NCBI GenBank assembly: GCA_030041475.1
Contig: JASHNU010000040.1
Location: forward strand, 62,001 to 126,000
Source: Candidatus Sulfotelmatobacter sp.
GTDB taxonomy: Bacteria; Acidobacteriota; Terriglobia; Terriglobales; Acidobacteriaceae
DNA: 64,000 nucleotides
Reading direction: 5' to 3'
Below the pieces are notes generated by a model that saw only the letters and a list, made by a program, of their open reading frames with translations, did not search any database and was not told the DNA's origin. The translations under genes and the position numbers were made by a program. Positions 36,477 through 44,987 of the stretch are shown one piece after another. Each line of letters begins with the position of its first letter. The stretch's first letter is position 1.

Positions 36477-37100
36477 TTAACTCGGCGGATGCCCCGTTCC
36501 ATTCTGGCGGCGGTTTCGCCACCACCAAAAAATCGATGTCAGCAAGACCGCAATCAGAACGGCAACGTCGAACCGCTTGAGATCACGCATCAGCGTCGCC
36601 CAGTGATGCCCGAACATGTAACCTACGCTAGAGATCACCACCGCCCAAACCGCTGCGCCAAGAAAATTAAACAGCAGAAAAGTCCGCCACGGCATGCGCA
36701 AAACTCCCGCCAGGGGCCCTGCAATAACACGCAGACCAAATACGAACCGCGCGAAAAAAATGGTGAAGGCGCCGAAGCGTGAAAAGAGCCTTTCTCCTCG
36801 CACCAGAACCGAGGGGGAGACGCGGAAGGTGTTCTGATACCGGTCGAGCAACGGACGCCCGCCATAGTGGCCCACAGCGAACCCAAGGCTGCCACCCACC
36901 GTTGAGACTACGGTGGCCACCACCATGATCCAGGGAAGCTGCAGATCGTGCTCAGAAAAAGCCAGAAAGCTGGCGAACAGGAGAATCGGTTCCCCGGGCA
37001 GTGGGATCCCCACGTTCTCCAGCAGAAGGGCCACGCCTACCGCCCAGTACCCATAGTGCACCACTGCATTTCGCAACAGGTCGAAGAGCGAGTGGTTCAT
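36477..37100 (-). CDS. DedA family membrane protein
   Basis: A 207-residue inner-membrane protein of the DedA/VTT family, which flips undecaprenyl-phosphate or other lipids. The signature is complete: ENVGIPLPGEPILL in re-entrant loop 1, FFARFVFGLRVIAGPLAGVLRM in loop 2, and LFNFLGAAVWA. Length and topology are normal. It ends upstream of the small His-rich gene and starts after the alpha/beta hydrolase gene's stop, all on the minus strand. Confidence 0.92.
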   Translation of the reverse strand: MNHSLFDLLRNAVVHYGYWAVGVALLLENVGIPLPGEPILLFASFLAFSEHDLQLPWIMVVATVVSTVGGSLGFAVGHYGGRPLLDRYQNTFRVSPSVLVRGERLFSRFGAFTIFFARFVFGLRVIAGPLAGVLRMPWRTFLLFNFLGAAVWAVVISSVGYMFGHHWATLMRDLKRFDVAVLIAVLLTSIFWWWRNRRQNGTGHPPS

Positions 37101-37148
37101 GTTGGCAGGTGATGGTGACGGTCAGGGATCGGGGGAATCCACCGGCGT

Positions 37149-38114
37149 TTAGCCGCCGGCGTCAGTCAAAAACTTGAGCAACTCGCGGTTAAACTCCTCT
37201 GGACACTCCTCGTAAGGCAAATGCCCAACCCCTGGGAATACGACCTTCTTCGCGTTCCGAAAAAATCGCGCCAGCGGCTCCAGTGAAGAAACATACACGG
37301 CCGGGTCGCGATCTCCCCACATCAGGAGCGTTGGAATTGTTGCGAGCTTCGGCAGCAGTGCCGCAAGTTCCCGCAAGTCCGCATCCCATGTACCGACGAT
37401 GCTGAGTGCGTGATCAAACAGTCCAGGTGTTCGCAGCGGCGCCTTGTAACCGTCCAGGCTACCCGCCGGAATCTTGCTCTTGTCGGCGAACATGCGACTG
37501 TGCCAGAAGGGGTAAAGGGACGGCACGCGCTCCAGAACGAACCGAACCAGCGCCGCCCCATATGGCGTGCCCGCGAACGCCGCGAGGCTCTGCCCGTGGG
37601 GTGAGAATGGGTTCACCGGACAAACCAGAACCAGTCGCTTAATTCTCACTGCGGACGCTTGTCCAGTGCATTGTGCGGCTGCCGCCATCGCCACGGCGCC
37701 GCCCCGCGACGTCCCCAAAAGATCGAGCGATTCAATTCCCAGATTCCCGGCGAATCGAAGCAACCGCTCGGCTGTCGCTCGCATCGAGTGGTCGATGCGA
37801 GGCCGGTCGGAGAACCCCGATCCCAGCATGTCCGGCGCATACACGGTAAAGAAGGGCGCCAACGCCGGCATGGCATAGCGCCAGGAAAAGGAATACCCCA
37901 GCAGCCCGTGCAGCAAAATCACCGGCGGTCCCAAACCCGCGCGCAAGTAGCGCAGACGGGCGCCATCGAAATCCATCCAGCATTCTTCGATGGCAGGTCC
38001 GTTGGCAGCGCCGCTCGCGGGGTCGGACTGGACCTCGGCAATCTGCAACCGATTCGTCTCGAGCCTGTTCGTACGGCCTTCCTTCATCTGCACTTCGTTC
38101 ATCGGCACTTCCAT
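37149..38114 (-). CDS. alpha/beta hydrolase
   Basis: About 321 residues with a classic hydrolase core: oxyanion region LLHGLLGYSFSW, nucleophile elbow GTSRGG (Ser), acid in MWGDRDPAVYV and catalytic His in GVGHLPYEE. The first 40 residues are a poorly ordered lead. ATG 38114 is used; ATG 38102 (GGAAG upstream) and TTG 38144 are alternatives. The substrate cannot be read; the cap domain is short. Upstream of dedA by 48 bases, so cotranscription is possible. Confidence 0.86.
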   Translation of the reverse strand: MEVPMNEVQMKEGRTNRLETNRLQIAEVQSDPASGAANGPAIEECWMDFDGARLRYLRAGLGPPVILLHGLLGYSFSWRYAMPALAPFFTVYAPDMLGSGFSDRPRIDHSMRATAERLLRFAGNLGIESLDLLGTSRGGAVAMAAAAQCTGQASAVRIKRLVLVCPVNPFSPHGQSLAAFAGTPYGAALVRFVLERVPSLYPFWHSRMFADKSKIPAGSLDGYKAPLRTPGLFDHALSIVGTWDADLRELAALLPKLATIPTLLMWGDRDPAVYVSSLEPLARFFRNAKKVVFPGVGHLPYEECPEEFNRELLKFLTDAGG

Positions 38115-38200
38115 CGGGCCAAAATCTCCATGCTGGGAAGACAACTCTTTCCCATCCGTCCGACTCTATCTAATTGAATAATGCCTCTGTCGCTTCACTT

Positions 38201-38220
38201 CGGGGAGCTTTGGCTCCCCG
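38201..38220 (+). terminator. orphan plus-strand rho-independent terminator
   Basis: Eight-bp stem CGGGGAGC, loop TTTG, followed on the plus strand by seven T. Both flanking genes are on the minus strand, so no annotated plus-strand transcript ends here. Confidence 0.75.
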
Positions 38221-38294
38221 TTTTTTTCCTTATCGGCTCTCGCCTCCCGGTTTCAGCCTTCAGGAGGCCAGCGCGCGGAAGCCGAAGGCCGACC

Positions 38295-39587
38295 TTACGC
38301 TGCCGGCTTCTGCTTCTTTCCCAGCAGTTTCTTTAGCACGCGAATCCCCTTGTCGACATGTTTCTCCTGCAGCAAGAACGGAGGCAGGAATCGCACGACT
38401 GTATCCTGCGTGCTGTTGAAAAGCACTCCCTCCGCCAGTCCCGCATCCACAATCGGACGCGCCGGAATCTCGAGCTGAATGCCCTGAATAAATCCCCGCC
38501 CGCGCACTGCGGTCGCCAGTGCGCGTTTCTTCACTAATTCTTCCAGTTGGTCACGCAGATAGGCTCCGACTTTGTTCACGTTCTCAAGCAGCTTCTCTTC
38601 CTCCACGATAGACAGAAACTCCAGTGCCACGCGGCACGCCAGTGGCCCGCCGCCGAATGTTGTCCCGTGCTGTCCCGGGGCGATGGCGTTAGCAAATTCC
38701 TCCTTCGCAATGAAAGCTCCCAAGGGCAGGCCCGCTGCGAGCGGCTTGGCGATGGCGACGATATCGGGCGTCACATCAAAACCTTGAAAGGCAAAAATCG
38801 TTCCCGTGCGGCCCAGGCCGCACTGAATTTCGTCGAAGATCAGCGCCGCCTTGTGCCGGTCCGCCAGAACACGGCATTCCCGCAGAAATTCAGCAGAGCA
38901 TTCGTAAATCCCTCCTTCGCCGAAAATTGGTTCCAGCACGATGGCGCAGGTGTTGTCGTTCACGGCCGCGCGCAGGCCCTCCACGTTGTTCTGTTTCACG
39001 AACGTCACGTCTTCGAGCAGCGGCTCGAATCCCTTGCGATGCTTGTCCTGCCCGGTCAGCGACAATGCGCCAAACGTACGCCCGTGATAGGAGCCCTCCA
39101 GCGCGACCAGACGACACTTTGCTTCGCCGCCGGAGCGATGGCCCGCCAGCCGCGCCAGCTTGATCGATCCCTCAATCGCCTCGGTGCCGCTGTTGGAGAA
39201 AAACGCGCGAAACTTTTCTCCGGAAGATCCGTCTCCGGAAGATCCGCCGGCAAGTGTGCACAGCTTCTCGGCCAGCAACCCCTGATACTCGTGATAGTAG
39301 AGATTCGAAACATGCACCAGACGTGCCGCCTGTTCGCGAATCGCCTTCACAATCCGCGGATGGCCATGCCCCAGCGCATTTACTCCCAGTCCGGAAACGA
39401 AGTCGAGATATTTCCTGCCCTCAATGTCATACAAAAACACGCCCTTGCCGCGCGTCAACACGACGGGATAACGGCTATAGGTCTGCAGCAAATACTTCCG
39501 CTCTCGTTCTGCGATTCGTTCCAATGTGGCCGACGGAGCCGCGGCCTCGGATAAAGGAGCAGTAGGAGCGACAGAAGAAGCAGTCAT
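38295..39587 (-). CDS. argD: class III PLP aminotransferase (acetylornithine aminotransferase-like)
   Basis: A 430-residue fold-type I aminotransferase. Landmarks: LDFVSGLGVNALGHGHP, phosphate loop NSGTEAIEGSIKLAR, GSYHGRTFGALSLTG, FDEIQCGLGRTG, Schiff-base Lys in AIAKPLAAGLPLGAF, and TTFGGGPLACRVAL. This suits ArgD (N-acetylornithine to the semialdehyde), though related omega-aminotransferases cannot be excluded. A short Gly/Ser repeat (GGSSGDGSSGEK) sits before NSGTEA. ATG 39587 has GGAGG five bases upstream. No other arginine genes are nearby. Confidence 0.85.
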   Translation of the reverse strand: MTASSVAPTAPLSEAAAPSATLERIAERERKYLLQTYSRYPVVLTRGKGVFLYDIEGRKYLDFVSGLGVNALGHGHPRIVKAIREQAARLVHVSNLYYHEYQGLLAEKLCTLAGGSSGDGSSGEKFRAFFSNSGTEAIEGSIKLARLAGHRSGGEAKCRLVALEGSYHGRTFGALSLTGQDKHRKGFEPLLEDVTFVKQNNVEGLRAAVNDNTCAIVLEPIFGEGGIYECSAEFLRECRVLADRHKAALIFDEIQCGLGRTGTIFAFQGFDVTPDIVAIAKPLAAGLPLGAFIAKEEFANAIAPGQHGTTFGGGPLACRVALEFLSIVEEEKLLENVNKVGAYLRDQLEELVKKRALATAVRGRGFIQGIQLEIPARPIVDAGLAEGVLFNSTQDTVVRFLPPFLLQEKHVDKGIRVLKKLLGKKQKPAA

Positions 39588-39763
39588 CAGAACCTCCAAA
39601 ATTCGATTTTACTCGATCCCATCGTGTCCCAGTTCCGGCGCATTGACTCCCCTGTAGGCTTCTCTTACCATCAGGGGCCATCGGGGACGTGCCTGGAGGG
39701 ATTTTTTCGATTGAGTTCCTCGCGAGCCGATCGATTTCAGATCCGCAATGCGAAAGTGAAAGT

Positions 39764-40708
39764 ATGCCCACCGCCAATGAGTTTTGGGAGGTCGCGGCCC
39801 AGGTCGCTTCTGAGCGCGGGGGCCTGGTAGTGGGCTTTGCCGGCGTCGGAACACAGCCCGAACTCGGGTCCACACTCGACAACGTCTTCGGCTTCACCGC
39901 CTCGGGCCCCGTCAGGGTCGCCAGCGTTTCCGATTCCACGGACTGGAACGAACAGGTAGACGCGTTCTATCGCCTGCGTCCTTCCTGGGGCCGGGGAAAG
40001 GCCGGTGATCCCGATGCAAAGTACTACCGCGTGAGACTGCCCGCGCCCGTCCTAATACGCACCGAGGAAAGCGCAATCAACGCGCTTCCTTCCTTCTCGC
40101 CGCGTCTCACGATCCCTTCGCTAAGCCGGTATGCGGCGCCCGCCGGAAAGTTTAAGGGAGCAACCTTTTGGCCGAGGGCGGCTGCCCGGATCGTCGACTA
40201 CGTTCTTCTCTACTTCGCGGGATTATTTGCAGGCGTGTTGTTTGGCGTTTTGTTGGCGGTTGCCTTCGGGGGCCGGCTACCGGCGTGGGTGCTGGCTCGC
40301 ATCTCACGCGCCCACCTGCCGGTTTACGCGGCCTCGCTATTAGGATTTCTTGCGTATTCCGCAATCTGCGACAGCATTCACGGCAGTACGCTCGGCAAAT
40401 TGCTGCTTTCATTGCAGGTTCTGCAGGAGGATGGCTCCAGTTGTCGGCCGCAATCGGCAATCATTCGCGAAGTGGCCTACTTTGTCGACGCCTTGTTCTT
40501 CGGCTTCATCGGTTACTCGGCCATGAAGGATACCGACGAGCAGCAGCGGTACGGCGATCAATGGGCGCACACGATCGTCTGCAAGCGTTCCGACGTTCCA
40601 CCAGACAGCCGTCAAAGCACGATGCGATTTGTGCTTGGGCTGATGTTGGGCCTCTGTGCGGACGTGGCACTCCTGATGACAGGTCTGCTGGTACAAATGA
40701 ATACCTGA
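39764..40708 (+). CDS. RDD family membrane protein
   Basis: A 314-residue protein. A soluble N-terminal region (1-125) of unknown type is followed by the RDD domain (about 130-280) starting FWPRAAARIVDYVLLYFAG, with SIHGSTLGKLLLSLQV and REVAYFVDALFFG, and a last helix (about 290-310). RDD proteins are poorly characterised transport-like membrane proteins. ATG 39764 is chosen over the open frame start at 39689, which overlaps the argD promoter region. Confidence 0.78.
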   Translation: MPTANEFWEVAAQVASERGGLVVGFAGVGTQPELGSTLDNVFGFTASGPVRVASVSDSTDWNEQVDAFYRLRPSWGRGKAGDPDAKYYRVRLPAPVLIRTEESAINALPSFSPRLTIPSLSRYAAPAGKFKGATFWPRAAARIVDYVLLYFAGLFAGVLFGVLLAVAFGGRLPAWVLARISRAHLPVYAASLLGFLAYSAICDSIHGSTLGKLLLSLQVLQEDGSSCRPQSAIIREVAYFVDALFFGFIGYSAMKDTDEQQRYGDQWAHTIVCKRSDVPPDSRQSTMRFVLGLMLGLCADVALLMTGLLVQMNT

Positions 40709-40767
40709 CGAGCCAGATCGCGGGTCGTCCCTCGCGTGGTTCCGAGAAATGCACTTCCGGATTTCGA

Positions 40768-41667
40768 CTAATATAACGCCGGTTGACCCTCCAGCCGCGT
40801 CTTCCAGCGCCGGTGCACCCACAACCACTGCTCCGGATACTTTCTCACGTAGTCTTCAATCACCCTGGTGAACTTCTGCGTGTTGGCAATGATGTCAGAT
40901 TCCAGATCGCCCGTTCGCACCAGCTCCACCGCGGGATCAAAGCGCAGCCGGTATTTCCCCAGAGCCTCATCCCAGATGGTGAAACCCGGAACCACCGCGG
41001 CATCCGTGCGCAGTGCAATCCGTGCCAGTCCGCTCGCCGTGCACGCCGGAATGCCAAAAAAATCCACAAACACTCCCTGCGGAGGGGTCATATTCGTGTC
41101 CATCAGGATTCCCACGGTCTCGCCGGCTTTCATCGCAGCCAGCAATCCGCGCACGAAGTCATCCTTGCCGACCGTTTTATTCCCATGCATCGTGCGGTAA
41201 CTCTGAATCAGCCGGTCCAGATATTCGTTGTCCATCGGCCGCATGACCACGTGCAGCCAGTGCCCATGCAGCGAATGCGCAAAGGCGGAGAGCTCCCATC
41301 CCCCAAAGTGTGCCGTCAGAAACAGGACTCCCTTGCCCCGAGCATACGCTCGTTCGTAATTCTCCAGCCCGTCGTACACCACCACGTCGTCAACGTTCTC
41401 GCGCGTGTAATGCGGAAACTGGCAGACCTCGGCCAACTGGCGCCCCAGCGAGGTGAACTCCCCTCGCAATATGCGCGCCCGCTCCTTCTCATTTTTCTCG
41501 GGAAAGACCAGCGCCAGGTTGCGCATGCCAACCCGGCGCAAGCGGAAATGCAGGAAGTAAATCAGCCAGGCGAGGCTGATGGCGAATGCGCGCGACCAGC
41601 GGCGCGGCAGAATGCCCAGAATCTTGATGAACGGCCAGGCTGCCGCGTATTCCAGTTTTCGCCGCAT
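40768..41667 (-). CDS. lysophospholipid/lipid A acyltransferase (LpxL/HtrB family)
   Basis: A 299-residue inner-membrane-associated acyltransferase. The catalytic HX4E motif is AHFGGWE (His in FLTAHFGG), with NLALVFPEKNEKER near residue 50, and DTNMTPPQGVFVDFFG and LWVHRRWKTR at the C-terminus, all typical of late lipid A acyltransferases. One N-terminal helix (about 22-40) anchors it. It probably adds a secondary acyl chain to lipid A; no other lipid A genes are in the window. ATG 41667 has no clear ribosome site. Confidence 0.9.
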   Translation of the reverse strand: MRRKLEYAAAWPFIKILGILPRRWSRAFAISLAWLIYFLHFRLRRVGMRNLALVFPEKNEKERARILRGEFTSLGRQLAEVCQFPHYTRENVDDVVVYDGLENYERAYARGKGVLFLTAHFGGWELSAFAHSLHGHWLHVVMRPMDNEYLDRLIQSYRTMHGNKTVGKDDFVRGLLAAMKAGETVGILMDTNMTPPQGVFVDFFGIPACTASGLARIALRTDAAVVPGFTIWDEALGKYRLRFDPAVELVRTGDLESDIIANTQKFTRVIEDYVRKYPEQWLWVHRRWKTRLEGQPALY

Positions 41668-41673
41668 TCAGTT

Positions 41674-41748
41674 GGGGCTAGAGATTAGACGCCAGGGGCC
41701 AGCGGCAAATCGCTTACCGAGCACTGGCCGCTGATCGGTGACCACTGC
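41674..41748. repeat. heptamer array (locus 4)
   Basis: Left arm 41674-41708 has five degenerate 7-base units of the GGGGCCA type; right arm 41721-41748 has four units of the CCGCTGA type in the opposite sense. It fills the gap between the acyltransferase and SYLF genes. Confidence 0.5.
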
Positions 41749-41752
41749 TTTT

Positions 41753-42451
41753 CTATTTCGCCGCTTCCTGCGCCCATTTGGCCAGGGTCGTAAGGAATGC
41801 GTTCGCGCTCGCGGGCGATTCCACCTCTCCGGTCAACGACGCCTTCGACGTCACCATGTGTCCGTAGAATTCTCGCGTCGAGTTCCTATCCTGCTTCACC
41901 ACCGCCCCGTTCAGCGTAACGCCGGCAAACACTCCGCGGGCCCGCGAATAGGTCAGCACCTCGGACCGCATCTTCCAGTCCGTGTCACCTTCTGCCTCTC
42001 GTCCCACCGGCCCGGCAGCAACTGAGGCATCCGCTCCCAGCGAAAACTGGCTCGAGAGCAAATGCTGGACACCGTTCTTGTTCATCACCAGCAGCACCAG
42101 GTCCACGGCTTGCCCGCCGATCTGAAATCCGAAGCTGCCTCCTTCGACGGTAAAGAACGCTGGCGCGCTCCATCCTTTCGGCGTCCGGCAGCTGGCCAAG
42201 CCACGTCCGTATTTCGCGCCGAAAATGAATCCGCCTTTCAGCATCGACGGCACGACGGCGACGCATTCCGACGAGCTCAAAATACGTTCGGGAATGCCCT
42301 TGTCGGGTGCGCCTTGAATCTCGTTCAGCACGTCCGCTGCGGCTTGCACGCGGTCGGTTACTTTTGAATCTTTCGCCTGATCATCAGCCGCGAAGGCGGC
42401 GAAAAGCGAGGAGAACAGCCCCAACAGGGTCAGCAGTGCAAACTTTCGCAT
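41753..42451 (-). CDS. secreted SYLF (Ysc84-type lipid-binding) domain protein
   Basis: A 232-residue exported protein: signal peptide to about residue 21, then a SYLF domain covering most of the length, with GIPERILSSSECVAVVPSML, GGFIFGAKYGRGL, GGSFGFQIGGQAVDLVLLV and SRARGVFAGVTLNG. SYLF proteins bind phosphoinositides or other lipids in eukaryotes; bacterial roles are unclear. ATG 42451 has GAGGACCT upstream. It stands between the acyltransferase and a regulator, all on the minus strand. Confidence 0.9.
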   Translation of the reverse strand: MRKFALLTLLGLFSSLFAAFAADDQAKDSKVTDRVQAAADVLNEIQGAPDKGIPERILSSSECVAVVPSMLKGGFIFGAKYGRGLASCRTPKGWSAPAFFTVEGGSFGFQIGGQAVDLVLLVMNKNGVQHLLSSQFSLGADASVAAGPVGREAEGDTDWKMRSEVLTYSRARGVFAGVTLNGAVVKQDRNSTREFYGHMVTSKASLTGEVESPASANAFLTTLAKWAQEAAK

Positions 42452-42867
42452 AGGTCCTCACCACAAAACGATTCTCTGGGATTTGTTACTCGGATTGTAA
42501 ATGAAAGTGTGGCAGTTGTACGGAGGCCGGCGAAGGCTAAGCGAAACACGTTTCATTACGAAGTAGAGGAGGAGTGCGGTTGAGTAATTTCGGAGGGCGA
42601 GGGTTCACGAGTCGAGGCGCGTCCGCACAAAAAAATGCGGGGCTGAAAGTAGTGACCCTAATCGCCACTCCCAACCCCGTCTCCCAGGTTCTGTGGTAGG
42701 TGAGGCGAGTATGCGCCGCAGGGCGCGGCCTCACAAGATTACTAAGGTAAGTGGCCCTCAGGTTACGGCACGACTCCTGATAGTCATCCTCAAACGAGGA
42801 CCTGGGCGAGCCGCGCGAATCGCCCCGATTCTTGCGGGCGAACAAATCGCTCGTTTGGCTCGCTTCC
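42452..42867. other. long intergenic region with hairpins
   Basis: A 416-base gap between two minus-strand genes. It contains a stable two-part hairpin at 42700-42734 (GTGAGGC outer arm, GCGCC inner arm) and complementary segments around a GAGGAC hairpin near 42790-42805. I found no coding frame of convincing composition and no riboswitch consensus I know. It could be the leader of the SYLF gene or hold a small RNA. Confidence 0.35.
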
Positions 42868-43524
42868 CTACTTGGTCGCAACCAGCGAATGCGTGATCGC
42901 GTGCACTGAAAGCGCGATCCGGTTCTGCACGCCGACTTTGCGCATCAGCTTCGCCACGTGCGCTTTCACCGTCCGCTCTTCGATTCCCAGCTGACCGCCA
43001 ATTTCCTTGTTCGACCGGCCCGCGACCAGCATTTCCAGAACTTCTTTCTCGCGATCGGTGAAGGTCACCCGTCCCGCCGGGAAAATCCGGCCCGGCGCCG
43101 ACGAAACGCGCTCGATGAACATTGAGAGCACCCGTCGCGGGGCCCATACCGATCCCTGGTTCACAACGCGGATGGCCTGCGCGAATTCAGCCGGCGTGGC
43201 CGCCTCGTCCACGTAGCCCTTGGCCCCGGAAGCAATCGCCTTCAGAATGGTTTCTTCGTCAATGCCCGAACCGGTCACGATGATGCGCAAATCCGGACGC
43301 GTCGCTTTCAGGCTCGCCATCACGTCAAACAGATTTTGCCCGGAGCGGTTGCCGAGCAGGATAAGATCGATGCCCTGCAGTGTGCTGATTTCCGGAAGCG
43401 CCGCGGAGATGAGTTCGAACTCGGGCTCAGAATCAAACAGTGCGCGAAACCCGACAAAGCGTAAAGGATCGCTTTCCACTACCGCGATTCGGATTACAGG
43501 TTTTCTGGCGACTGCTGCTTTCAT
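42868..43524 (-). CDS. LuxR/NarL-type regulator with a degenerate receiver domain
   Basis: A 218-residue regulator. The C-terminal HTH_LuxR (about 150-212) is normal: FTDREKEVLEMLVAGRSNKEIG, ERTVKAHVAKLMRKVGV. The N-terminal receiver-like domain (10-130) lacks the phospho-acceptor: where DLVLLDxxMP is expected it reads DLILLGNRSG (Gly58), and the conserved Lys is replaced in GYVDEAAT. It therefore probably works without phosphorylation. AGGGAAAACT stands before ATG 43524. No kinase is adjacent; it is divergent from the pilin-like gene. Confidence 0.88.
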   Translation of the reverse strand: MKAAVARKPVIRIAVVESDPLRFVGFRALFDSEPEFELISAALPEISTLQGIDLILLGNRSGQNLFDVMASLKATRPDLRIIVTGSGIDEETILKAIASGAKGYVDEAATPAEFAQAIRVVNQGSVWAPRRVLSMFIERVSSAPGRIFPAGRVTFTDREKEVLEMLVAGRSNKEIGGQLGIEERTVKAHVAKLMRKVGVQNRIALSVHAITHSLVATK

Positions 43525-43632
43525 AGTTTTCCCTGTAGGGTCTGGATTCTTCTACTCAGCATAGTAATAATTCGTCACGATGCAAAGAGAAGGTGACCGA
43601 AGGGAAATTACGGGAGTAACATGGAAAACGCG

Positions 43633-43646
43633 TGCCGCATGCGGCA
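43633..43646. promoter_or_regulatory. perfect 14-bp palindrome between NarL-type regulator and pilin-like gene
   Basis: TGCCGCATGCGGCA lies 109 bases upstream of the NarL-type gene and 65 bases before the pilin-like gene. It is a candidate operator for the divergent pair; binding is inferred. Confidence 0.4.
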
Positions 43647-43710
43647 TTTGGCAGTCTGAAAATCAGTTGAGTCGTTTCGCTTTCATCCTCCCCGCGAGGC
43701 TTCTGGTGGC

Positions 43711-44277
43711 ATGAAAAAATTCCGGTTATTCGCCCTGATCGTTACTCTTGCCGCTGTTTTCGTAACAGCCGTTTCGACTGCGATGGCGCAGGCGCCCGCG
43801 CAACAGTCGCAACCCGCTCCTTCTCCGCAAACTCCTCCCGTGCAACAGTCGGAACCTGCGCCGCAGACGCCTGCGCCTGAGACGCCCGCTCCCGCACAAG
43901 CTCTGGCGCCGCCTGCCTACACGCCCAAATACCACGGCGATCCTGCGCACTCGGAGTCGGAGTTCACCGCACTCGCCTACGTGCGCGGCGTTATGCGGGC
44001 GCAGATGCTCTTTAACAAGCACTACGGTCACTTCGCCACCGCGCTCACGCAACTGGTGCACAGCGGAAACTTTACCCAGCGCATGGTCAATCCGGATCGC
44101 GGCGATTACACGGCAAGTTTCAAAGGAAAGGCAGACAGCTTCGTGTTGACCATGACGCCGAAAAATCTGGACGCCCAGCATCGCTCGTTTTATGCGGGAG
44201 ACGACGGAAAGATTCACGCTGACGAAACCAAGCCCGCCGACGGCGAGTCCTCCGTGGTGGAGACGCACCACTGGTAG
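43711..44277 (+). CDS. secreted protein with a pilin-like globular domain
   Basis: A 188-residue exported protein. The signal peptide ends near AMAQ, followed by a Pro/Gln/Ala linker (28-72) and a C-terminal domain (75-188), SEFTALAYVRGVMRAQMLFN to SFYAGDDGKIHADETKP. That domain resembles the soluble head of acidobacterial type IV pilin/pseudopilin-like proteins, in which a helix with a repeated Tyr/His track precedes a small sheet. A class III prepilin cleavage site and hydrophobic stalk are absent, so it is not a standard pilin. Assignment is by pattern only. Confidence 0.55.
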   Translation: MKKFRLFALIVTLAAVFVTAVSTAMAQAPAQQSQPAPSPQTPPVQQSEPAPQTPAPETPAPAQALAPPAYTPKYHGDPAHSESEFTALAYVRGVMRAQMLFNKHYGHFATALTQLVHSGNFTQRMVNPDRGDYTASFKGKADSFVLTMTPKNLDAQHRSFYAGDDGKIHADETKPADGESSVVETHHW

Positions 44278-44334
44278 CGTGAACATCAGTTGCGGGAAGG
44301 CAAGGGACGCGTGCGGCTTGCGCGGCTGGCGTCT

Positions 44335-44904
44335 TTACGGTTTTCCGTTCTGCGCCACCGAGGGCTGAATTCGGCGCAACCCGCCCGGCGGGCAAACATC
44401 CGGGAACTCGGCGTACACGAAGGGCTTCGCATCCTTGGCCTCGAAATGCTTCAGCCAATCCACAACCTTCGCCACTGAAGCGGGAAACGGACTCTCACCA
44501 TCCGCGTTTAGCCAGCGCAGCCGCTGTGCTCCATCTTCGACGTGCTGTATCTCGGCGCCAAAGCTTTCGGACTCCTGGCGAATCAGTCCGCCATGGTTGC
44601 TCGACAGGGCGCGGAACTGATCCGCGCCAAGCAGGCCCTTCAGTTGCTCGAGTTGTTCTTTGGTCAGTGTCCCTTGCAGCCGTTCCGTTCCCGTCCTCAG
44701 CATGCGTTCGATCCGGTACTCTCCGTCGCGCGAAACAGCCAGACAGATATGGCGAGCCGCATCGTCGTCGCGCCGCATTGCCGAAGTGTCGTAAGAAAGC
44801 CGGGCGAACAAATCTGCATCCTTGGGGAGCAACACCTCCTGCGCCCAGGCGCCAGCCGGGATCAGAACCGCCGCTGCAAGAACAAAAGTCAGGAACGAAC
44901 GCAT
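44335..44904 (-). CDS. secreted protein of unknown function
   Basis: A 189-residue protein with a clear signal peptide (cleavage near AWAQ) and a mixed alpha/beta body. Phrases such as TERLQGTLTKEQLEQLKGLL and SVAKVVDWLKHFEAKDAKPF occur in uncharacterised acidobacterial exported proteins. GGAGG stands six bases before ATG 44904. Two Cys (RHICLAV and DVCPPGG) may pair. No domain recognised. Confidence 0.6.
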   Translation of the reverse strand: MRSFLTFVLAAAVLIPAGAWAQEVLLPKDADLFARLSYDTSAMRRDDDAARHICLAVSRDGEYRIERMLRTGTERLQGTLTKEQLEQLKGLLGADQFRALSSNHGGLIRQESESFGAEIQHVEDGAQRLRWLNADGESPFPASVAKVVDWLKHFEAKDAKPFVYAEFPDVCPPGGLRRIQPSVAQNGKP

Positions 44905-44987
44905 AGGGAACCTCCAAGGAAATTTCCGGTGCCGAACCTATTTTAGTATGCGCCCAGATTGCTGCAACCGAACGGATGTGCGGCATT

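Noticed and set aside
42452-42867. cyclic-di-GMP riboswitch or hammerhead ribozyme
   Set aside because: Hairpins exist and a CTGATAG string resembles a core element, but the conserved core bases of both classes are absent.
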